Assembly: GCA_947629725.1 (NCBI GenBank) | Contig: CANREU010000061.1 | Span: 1-8,587, forward strand | DNA from: an uncultured Clostridia bacterium | Lineage (GTDB): Bacteria > Bacillota > Clostridia > Christensenellales > Borkfalkiaceae | Length of the DNA: 8,587 bases | Reading direction: 5' to 3' | Shown: one piece after another, positions 1 to 4,733 of the stretch | Layout of the letters: every line of letters starts with the position of its first letter | Position numbering within the stretch: the first letter of the stretch is position 1 | Notes under the pieces: model-generated | Told to the model about the DNA's origin: nothing | Databases searched by the model: none | What the model saw: only the letters and a program-made list of their open reading frames with translations | Made by a program: the position numbers and the translations under genes

Positions 1-98
1 CCCTGACGCAGGGGGAGGGCAAGTGTTGAAATACCCCTCCCCCTGACGCAGGGGGAGGGCAAGTGTTGAAATACCCCTCCCCCTGACGCAGGGGGAGG
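1..98. repeat. 40-base tandem palindromic repeat, block 1
   Basis: Three copies of a 40-base unit, the first cut by the window edge. Each unit is a hairpin with an 11-base left arm CCCTCCCCCTG, a loop ACG and a right arm CAGGGGGAGGG, followed by a linker reading CAAGTGTTGAAATA. Hairpins sit at 1-19 (truncated on its left arm), 35-59 and 75-98. The linkers after the first two are identical. The third copy has lost one G from its right arm and its linker departs from the consensus (AAGGCTTTGG), so the block ends there. The array reads as a structured repeat on both strands, is non-coding, and lies downstream of the operon terminator. Function is unknown; it could be a REP/MITE-like element or a transcript-end structure. 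The repetition is read directly from the bases. Confidence 0.9.
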
Positions 99-120
99 CA
101 AGGCTTTGGTCGAGCAATGC

Positions 121-188
121 GCCCCTTCCTCGCCGTAAGCCTTCCCCCCTCGGGGGGAAGGTGTCCCCGCAGGAGACGGATGAGGGGC
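121..188. repeat. Compound palindromic intergenic element between the two repeat blocks
   Basis: This stretch differs from the 40-base units but is also palindromic. A 10-bp stem pairs 140-149 (CCTTCCCCCC) with 152-161 (GGGGGGAAGG) around a 2-base turn. An imperfect second hairpin can form from 161-166 (GTGTCC) and 172-177 (GGAGAC). Bases 121-126 (GCCCCT) pair with 183-188 (AGGGGC) and could close both into a three-way or clover-like fold. The segment GGAAGGTG...GACGGATGAGGGG resembles, from memory, a short palindromic repeat seen in many intergenic regions of gut Firmicutes; I could not confirm this by search. A further small hairpin, GGGGG-CGAA-CCCCC, follows at 202-215 between this element and block 2. 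Confidence 0.7.
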
Positions 189-220
189 AATTCGCAATAT
201 CGGGGGCGAACCCCCTCCCC

Positions 221-335
221 TACCCCTCCCCCTGACGCAGGGGGAGGGCAAGTGATGAAATACCCCTCCCCCTGACGCAGGGGGAGGGCAAGCGTTGAAA
301 TACCCCTCGCCCCCCAAAGAAGGGCGAGGGCATGT
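221..335. repeat. 40-base tandem palindromic repeat, block 2
   Basis: Three more units of the same 40-base repeat as at 1-98. Hairpins at 224-248 and 264-288 match the consensus arms exactly. Their linkers differ by single bases from block 1 (CAAGTGATGAAATA and CAAGCGTTGAAATA). The third, at 304-330, is divergent: its arms are CCCTCGCCC (304-312) and GGGCGAGGG (322-330) with a 9-base loop, and its linker begins CATGTGTTGAAAG. The C-to-G change in its left arm at 309 is matched by a G-to-C change in the right arm at 325, so pairing is kept. Non-coding. Confidence 0.9.
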
Positions 336-388
336 GTTGAAAGTATAAGGTGGGAGGCGAGGGCAGGCGGGTGCGAGAAAAGGTGCAT
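336..388. other. Unassigned spacer between the repeats and the terminator
   Basis: Purine-rich bases with no open frame of note, no clear promoter and no hairpin that I can see. Together with the repeat blocks and the terminator it makes up a 434-base gene-free stretch at the left edge. The neighbouring gene to the left, if any, lies outside the window. Confidence 0.6.
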
Positions 389-418
389 AAAAAAGAGCCC
401 GCGAGCGGGCTCTTTTTT
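389..418 (-). terminator. Rho-independent terminator of the minus-strand gene run
   Basis: A GC-rich stem pairs 395-401 (GAGCCCG) with 406-412 (CGGGCTC) around the loop CGAG. It is extended by six A:T pairs (389-394 with 413-418). On the minus strand the stem is followed by six Ts, the classic intrinsic terminator form. It begins 16 bases past the stop codon of the LRR lipoprotein gene. Because the flanks are A-rich on one side and T-rich on the other, it could also work for a convergent transcript coming from the left. Confidence 0.92.
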
Positions 419-434
419 CTCTTTTGGGAGCGGG

Positions 435-1925
435 TCAGGTGTTGAGGGTGCCGTTCCAATCGGTGAGGAGGCTCTCCACCCTGGCGCCGCTTGCGTTGAC
501 CGTTTTCACCATCGAGCAATGCGCGAAAGCAGCCGCATCGATGTAGCCGCCGAGGACGGTGACCGTGGCAAGCCCCGAAGGGATGTAGTAGGTCACGCCG
601 CCCTGCTCAACTGCCGTGAGGCCGTCTCCCGCCTTTCTACCGAAGAGGTAGCCGAACACGGTCGAGGTAGGCACCGCGTCGGGGTCCTTATGGGAGCCGA
701 CGAAGGGCACGGTGATCTCGGTGAGTGCGGAGCAGCCTGCGAACCAGCCGCCGAAGTGGCGGTCGAGGTTGGCGCGAACGGTCGCCGTGGCGAGGGACGT
801 GCAGTTCTCGAAGGCGAAGGAGGCGAGCTCGGTGACCGAAGAAGGCACCGTGACCGCCGTAAGTCCGCTCGCCGCGAAGGCGCGCTGCCCGATGTAGGAG
901 ACCGTTTCGGGGATCTCGATCGAATGGAGCGCCTTGCAGCCGTAGAACGCCTGGTTGCCGATCTTCGTGACGTCGCCGAGGAGGGTGACGCTCGCGAGCT
1001 CTTCGCAGTTCATGAAGAGGTTATCGGCGAGGACCGTGAGGCTCTCGGGAAGGGTCACGGAGGTGATCGCGGTATCCGCGAACGCCTGATCCCGGATCGT
1101 TTCGAGGTGCTCGGAGAAGGTGACGGAGGCGAGCGAGGTGCAGTCGTCGAACGCATAGTAGCCGACGCTTTCCACGGTCGCGCTCATGATGAAGGAGGTG
1201 ATCCCCGTTCCCGCGAACGCGCGGTCCGCAATGGCGGTGACGGGCTTCTGTTCGTAGTAGGAAGGAAGTTTCAGGTCGGTGGCGGTGACGCCCTCTTTGA
1301 TGCCCGTTACGGTGTACTCTTCGCCGTTCGCCGCGAACTCGAAGTTCTTGGCGAGCTCGATGTTCTCGAGCGCGTCCTCATCCACATAGCCGCAGACGGT
1401 GCACTCGAAGTCGTCGTTGAACTCGTGGACCGCGTTGTCCGCCTTCCTGTCGCAGCCGCAGATCGCCGCGTGGTAGTGATGGGTCGGGGTGGTCGTCCAA
1501 TGCTCCGTGTCGTAGAAATGCTTGCCCGTCGGGACGATGGGCTCGCCCTCGGTGAGCGTGAGATGGCAGCGGGAGCACTCGCTGTGCGCCTTCATGCCGG
1601 GCATCTCGCAGGTGGGCGGGGTGACGACGACGATCGGGTCGTGCCCGAGCGGGTCGGCGTGGCGGGTCGTCGTATAGTGGCAGACGACGCAGGTGACCGT
1701 CTCCTCCCCCGCTTCCGTGCAGGTCGCCGTGGTGCTGTCGACCGCAAAGGCGTGCGGCTGTACATCGCCCTTCACGTCGTGGCCGCAGCTTGCCTCGTGC
1801 CAGTGTTGGGTCTCGTCGTTCGTCCAATCCGGTTTGAAGCCGTGGACATGCTCTTCGCCGCAGGCGGAGAACAGCATGAGTGCGGAGATGACGGCTGCCG
1901 TCAATGCAAAAATTCTCTTTTTCAT
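435..1925 (-). CDS. Surface lipoprotein: Cys/His-rich module plus BspA-type leucine-rich repeats
   Basis: 496 residues. The start is the ATG at 1925, 6 bases after AGGAGG; a GTG at 1940 in the same frame would place that site inside the gene and is rejected. Residues 1-21 are a lipoprotein signal peptide (MKKR, hydrophobic core, FSA before lipidated Cys22). Residues 26-180 are rich in Cys and His. Two modules are related: HWH at 41-43 with CGH at 47-49, and HHYH at 149-152 with CGC at 156-158. CxxC pairs lie at 79/82, 117/120 and 175/178, the first two preceded by a further Cys (69, 106). Residues about 220-490 are LRR_5/BspA repeats; the AF (or LF/WF) marks at 236, 258, 281, 303, 326, 349, 371 and 394 recur every 22-23 residues. 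Two longer units follow (marks at 427 and 466) with the PFVG...FGYLFG variant. This gene is last in the operon. Such proteins are generally thought to bind host, mucus or bacterial surfaces; the ligand here is unknown. The Cys/His module may bind zinc or simply be disulfide-rich. Confidence 0.92.
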   Translation of the reverse strand: MKKRIFALTAAVISALMLFSACGEEHVHGFKPDWTNDETQHWHEASCGHDVKGDVQPHAFAVDSTTATCTEAGEETVTCVVCHYTTTRHADPLGHDPIVVVTPPTCEMPGMKAHSECSRCHLTLTEGEPIVPTGKHFYDTEHWTTTPTHHYHAAICGCDRKADNAVHEFNDDFECTVCGYVDEDALENIELAKNFEFAANGEEYTVTGIKEGVTATDLKLPSYYEQKPVTAIADRAFAGTGITSFIMSATVESVGYYAFDDCTSLASVTFSEHLETIRDQAFADTAITSVTLPESLTVLADNLFMNCEELASVTLLGDVTKIGNQAFYGCKALHSIEIPETVSYIGQRAFAASGLTAVTVPSSVTELASFAFENCTSLATATVRANLDRHFGGWFAGCSALTEITVPFVGSHKDPDAVPTSTVFGYLFGRKAGDGLTAVEQGGVTYYIPSGLATVTVLGGYIDAAAFAHCSMVKTVNASGARVESLLTDWNGTLNT

Positions 1926-1931
1926 CTTCTT

Positions 1932-1937
1932 CCTCCT
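1932..1937 (-). promoter_or_regulatory. Ribosome-binding site of the LRR lipoprotein gene
   Basis: A perfect AGGAGG on the minus strand. It abuts the glycosidase stop codon (TGAGGAGG, sharing the final A of TGA) and lies 6 bases before the ATG at 1925. It decides the start choice against the upstream GTG and implies cotranscription with, and possibly translational coupling to, the glycosidase gene. Confidence 0.88.
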
Positions 1938-3736
1938 CACGCCTTAGGGGCGATCGCCTCGTAGTTCGTCTTCACTTCGCTGTCGGGCATCGTGTAGTTA
2001 TACACGCGGAAGCAGTCCATTGCGGCATTGGAATATTCGCCGTTGCCCCACGTTGCATGCCCGAGATATGCGATCGGGCTGCTGCCGAGGAGGGACTTGA
2101 GCGCGACTTCCGTCCCGAGGGTTTCGGCGAGCTCGCCGTTGATGAAGAGCTTGGTCTCGAACTTCCCGTAGACGACAGTGATGTGCACCCACGTATCGAA
2201 CGCCTGCGAGCCGAGATCCTTATGAGGAACAGTGGGACGGTTTCCTCCCTTCGGGACATTGAACCGCTGGGCGACGATCTCCTGCGGCGCATTCTTCTCT
2301 GCGTCGCCGTGCTCCCAAAGGATACCGAGATACCTTTCGTTCTGCCATGTGCAACCGCTCGTGTCTTTCTCGACGAGGAAGAGCCAGTTGACGTGTTTGT
2401 CGCCGTCGTTCGGCGTCTTGACGTCGGGGATCTTCGCCGCGAAGGAGATCGTGAAGGAATCGAGGTCCGCAAATATGGTGCCGGGCAGATGGACGTTGCT
2501 CTTCGCGTCGCTGCTGAATTGGATCGCCTTGCCGCCGTTGTAGCCGTCGATATAGGTGAGACCCGAACCCATTGCCGTAGCCGCCGTTTGCACCGTGCCC
2601 TCGCCCGCGTTGAGGTTCTCCTCAAAGTCGAGGGAGTAGATGAGTTCGCCCGTCGTCTTGTCGGGTTCGTCTTCGGGAGCGAGCGGCCACTTTGCAACGA
2701 GCGCGTCGTACTGCGCCTTCGTGATGGGAAGGACGGAGCCGTGGCGGAATCTGAGCCCGCCGAAGCTGAAGGCGCCCGCGCTCGTAAACTTGCCCGAGGC
2801 AAGGTCGTCGGTGTGGAAGGGCTTGTAGTCGTAGTTATCGAGAAGGAGGTTCCAGCCCGTGCCGTCGTTGAGTTTGTAGGCGGTGGGGCCTTCGTAAGGG
2901 GTCCCGTCCTGTTGCCCCGTCTTATAGTAGGGCTCGTCGTTGAGGGTATAGGAATTCACATACTTGAAGGGACCGCTTAAGGACGTACTCTTTTCCATGT
3001 ACACCCACTTCGCGCTGCCGCCCTCGTTCTTGGTGAAGCGGTAGTAGACGCCGTCCTCCTCCACGATCGTGGTGTCGATACGGGAATCGTCGTTCTCGAT
3101 GTACACCTCGGGCTCGGAGAACTTCTTGAAGTCGGGCGTGTAGGCGCGGTAGACGCGCTGTTTGCCCTCGTCTTTGATACGGGAAGCCCAGAACACCATG
3201 TACTGCTCCACTTCGGGATCCCATATAGCCTCGGGTGCCCATGTGCAGCCCGCGTTATCGACCGCGACCTCGACGAGATTGGGGGCGCCCCAGTCGAGAA
3301 GGTCCTCCGATTCCCAAACGACGAGGTTCTTGCTGCCGTCGCTCTGGCAGTAGCTCCATGCGTCTTTCCCCTGTTGAACGAGGTTGTAGATCGAGAGGTC
3401 GGTCGCGATGATGACGTAACCCCCGTCCTGCTTCTTCATGATGAACGGGTCGCGGATGCCCTGTTCGCCCACCGTGCTCTTGAAGACGGGCTTCTTCTCG
3501 TTGAGCGTATGCCATGCGTAGCCGTCCTCCGAGACGGAGAAGTATACCTGCTCCTCGTCGTATCCTTCGCTTCCCACAAAGTGGACGAAGAGGTAGGCGC
3601 CTTTGTCTGCCGCCGCTTCCGCCGCGGGCGCCGCGGACGGAGCGGGTACGGTTGCCGCGGGCACGTTCGCCGTTCCGCACGCGAGGGTGGCGGCGACGAG
3701 CGCGCTCATGGCGACGCCTGCAATTCTTTTCAGCAT
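1937..3736 (-). CDS. Secreted glycoside hydrolase family 43 with C-terminal LamG-like domain
   Basis: 599 residues. Residues 1-19 form a signal peptide with a possible lipobox (TLAC, Cys20), followed by an Ala/Pro-rich linker to about residue 45, so it is probably tethered to the outer membrane face. Residues 46-345 match the GH43 five-bladed propeller, closest in my judgement to the Bt3655-like (GH43_34-type) group: YLFVHF at the start, RDPFI at 95-99, CTWAPEAIWD at 164-173, RIDTTI at 219-224, YEGPTAY at 281-287, RHGSVLPIT at 331-339. By family analogy, Asp96 is the likely base, Asp221 the pKa-setting acid and Glu282 the proton donor. Residues about 365-595 form a concanavalin/LamG-type beta-sandwich (LIYSLDFEE, FDTWVHITVVY, KLFINGE) that probably binds glycan. 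Related enzymes release terminal arabinofuranose or xylose from plant glycans; the exact substrate cannot be read here. It lies 40 bases after the AraC gene, which probably regulates it. Confidence 0.93.
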   Translation of the reverse strand: MLKRIAGVAMSALVAATLACGTANVPAATVPAPSAAPAAEAAADKGAYLFVHFVGSEGYDEEQVYFSVSEDGYAWHTLNEKKPVFKSTVGEQGIRDPFIMKKQDGGYVIIATDLSIYNLVQQGKDAWSYCQSDGSKNLVVWESEDLLDWGAPNLVEVAVDNAGCTWAPEAIWDPEVEQYMVFWASRIKDEGKQRVYRAYTPDFKKFSEPEVYIENDDSRIDTTIVEEDGVYYRFTKNEGGSAKWVYMEKSTSLSGPFKYVNSYTLNDEPYYKTGQQDGTPYEGPTAYKLNDGTGWNLLLDNYDYKPFHTDDLASGKFTSAGAFSFGGLRFRHGSVLPITKAQYDALVAKWPLAPEDEPDKTTGELIYSLDFEENLNAGEGTVQTAATAMGSGLTYIDGYNGGKAIQFSSDAKSNVHLPGTIFADLDSFTISFAAKIPDVKTPNDGDKHVNWLFLVEKDTSGCTWQNERYLGILWEHGDAEKNAPQEIVAQRFNVPKGGNRPTVPHKDLGSQAFDTWVHITVVYGKFETKLFINGELAETLGTEVALKSLLGSSPIAYLGHATWGNGEYSNAAMDCFRVYNYTMPDSEVKTNYEAIAPKA

Positions 3737-3740
3737 AATT

Positions 3741-3748
3741 TCCTCCTT
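3741..3748 (-). promoter_or_regulatory. Ribosome-binding site of the GH43 gene
   Basis: AAGGAGGA on the minus strand, 4 bases before the ATG at 3736. This fixes the start that gives a complete signal peptide. The remaining bases between the AraC stop and this site contain only a short GCGG-GAAA-CCGC hairpin and no convincing promoter, consistent with cotranscription with the AraC gene. Confidence 0.85.
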
Positions 3749-3776
3749 GATTTTTGCGGTTTCCCGCCGAAATTGA

Positions 3777-4658
3777 TCACCTGTAGTCGATATTTCTCTC
3801 TTTCAGCCAAGCATACGGGTCTTCCTTCGTGTCGCTCGCGCGGTATTCCCGCGGGCTCACGCCCTTCCATCTGCGGAACATGCGCGAGAAGTAGAGCCGA
3901 TCCTCCACGCCGACCGCCGCGGCGATCTCGCCGATGGGGATCTCCGTTTTGCGGAGAAGGTCGCATGCGGCGGAGACGCGGAAGCGGTTCAGATAGGCGA
4001 TGGGCGACATGCCCACGACCTCCGCAAAGAGCGCCATCATGCGGCTCACCGAGAGGTGGTTCTGCGACGCGATGTCCTGCAAGGTGAGGGGAAGACGGAA
4101 GTTGTTGTTGATATGCGTGACGATGTCGCGCACGTGCCGCTGTTTCACGAGGGAGAGCTCCCCTCTGTGCCCGCTCGAAGCGTTCTTGATGAGCTCGGCG
4201 AGCACCAAAAGGAAGTAGGCGGAGCAATTCAGCTGCTGCGTATCGCTCGCGTCGTATGCCTCGTAGAGGGACTTCAAAAGCCCTATGACGGCGGGCATGT
4301 CGCCGAGGCGGATGTAGGGCTTCTCGGGCGTGATGCCGCACGGCTCGAAGAGAGCGCGGGTATCGTTGCTGTAGAGGTCCACCCATACATACGACCACGG
4401 GTCGTTGGGGCTCGGGTAGTACTCGTATTCGCGGTTGGCGTAGAGCAGGAAGGCGTCCCCCTTCGAGAGGCGGTGCGCCTCGCCGTTCGCGACGAGGGTG
4501 CCCGAACCGTAGAGCACGAAGTGAATGGAATCGTAGGTATCCCACTTCCTCCACTCATGTTTCTTTTTGGGATCGCAGTGCTCCTGCCCGACGCGGCGGA
4601 TCTTGAGTGAGATCCTCCCCGACGACAGAGCGCCGTTGCCCATATCAAGTTCCAGCAT
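3777..4658 (-). CDS. AraC-family transcriptional regulator, cupin sensor type
   Basis: 293 residues, a usual length for the family. Residues about 18-110 form the cupin-like ligand-binding domain (IHFVLYGSGTL at 45-55, then LSKGDAFLLY at 64-73 and PWSYVWVDL at 87-95). Residues about 110-170 are the helical linker and dimerisation part. The C-terminal part holds two helix-turn-helix motifs: the first at about 191-212 (LTLQDIASQNHLSVS), the second at about 240-273 with the family signature VGVEDRLYFSRMFRRWKGVSP. The DNA-binding domain looks intact. The start ATG at 4658 follows a poor G-run (AAGGGGGG, 4 bases away), so translation may be weak. Its place directly upstream of the GH43 gene suggests that it senses a sugar released by that enzyme and activates the locus; this is inference. 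It is cytoplasmic, unlike its four exported neighbours. Confidence 0.93.
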   Translation of the reverse strand: MLELDMGNGALSSGRISLKIRRVGQEHCDPKKKHEWRKWDTYDSIHFVLYGSGTLVANGEAHRLSKGDAFLLYANREYEYYPSPNDPWSYVWVDLYSNDTRALFEPCGITPEKPYIRLGDMPAVIGLLKSLYEAYDASDTQQLNCSAYFLLVLAELIKNASSGHRGELSLVKQRHVRDIVTHINNNFRLPLTLQDIASQNHLSVSRMMALFAEVVGMSPIAYLNRFRVSAACDLLRKTEIPIGEIAAAVGVEDRLYFSRMFRRWKGVSPREYRASDTKEDPYAWLKERNIDYR

Positions 4659-4692
4659 GTAACCCCCCTTTTTTCACAAAAGAGACGGGTCG

Positions 4693-4719
4693 CGCGGCGC
4701 GCGGCTTTCACGCGCCGCG
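4693..4719 (-). terminator. GC-rich hairpin after the second anchored-protein gene, possible weak terminator
   Basis: A perfect 9-bp stem pairs CGCGGCGCG (4693-4701) with CGCGCCGCG (4711-4719) around a 9-base loop. It lies 14 bases past the stop at 4734. On the minus strand it is not followed directly by a T-run; the nearest is a four-T stretch about 10 bases on. It may therefore be a weak terminator, a processing site or an expression step-down between the surface-protein pair and the regulator. The 75-base gap shows no recognisable -35/-10 pair for the AraC gene. Confidence 0.45.
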
Positions 4720-4733
4720 TTCCCCTGTTTCTT

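Noticed and set aside
1..335. CRISPR array suggested by regularly spaced repeats
   Set aside because: The period is 40 with no unique spacers; both the hairpin and the stretch between hairpins repeat. No cas genes are nearby.
220..519. Minus-strand open frame of 99 codons
   Set aside because: It runs through the hairpin repeats, the terminator and the 3' end of the LRR gene; the product is low-complexity and repeat-derived.
1926..1940. GTG start for the LRR lipoprotein, five codons upstream
   Set aside because: It would place the AGGAGG inside the gene and leave no ribosome-binding site at correct spacing; the ATG at 1925 is ideally spaced.
519..1964. Long plus-strand open frame (481 codons) opposite the LRR lipoprotein
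   Set aside because: Antisense shadow of a clear LRR gene with periodic repeats; its product is Arg/Glu/Gly-rich with no recognisable fold or ribosome-binding site.
1904..2980. Plus-strand open frame (358 codons) opposite the GH43 gene
   Set aside because: The opposite strand has GH43 and LamG motifs throughout; this frame has none and only shadow composition.
3737..3776. Possible riboswitch or operator ahead of the GH43 gene
   Set aside because: Only a 4-bp stem with a GAAA loop is present; too small and with no recognisable ligand-binding motif or clear operator repeat.
3730..4554. Second minus-strand frame overlapping the AraC gene (274 codons)
   Set aside because: Same-strand shadow in another frame; the AraC frame carries the cupin and both helix-turn-helix motifs.
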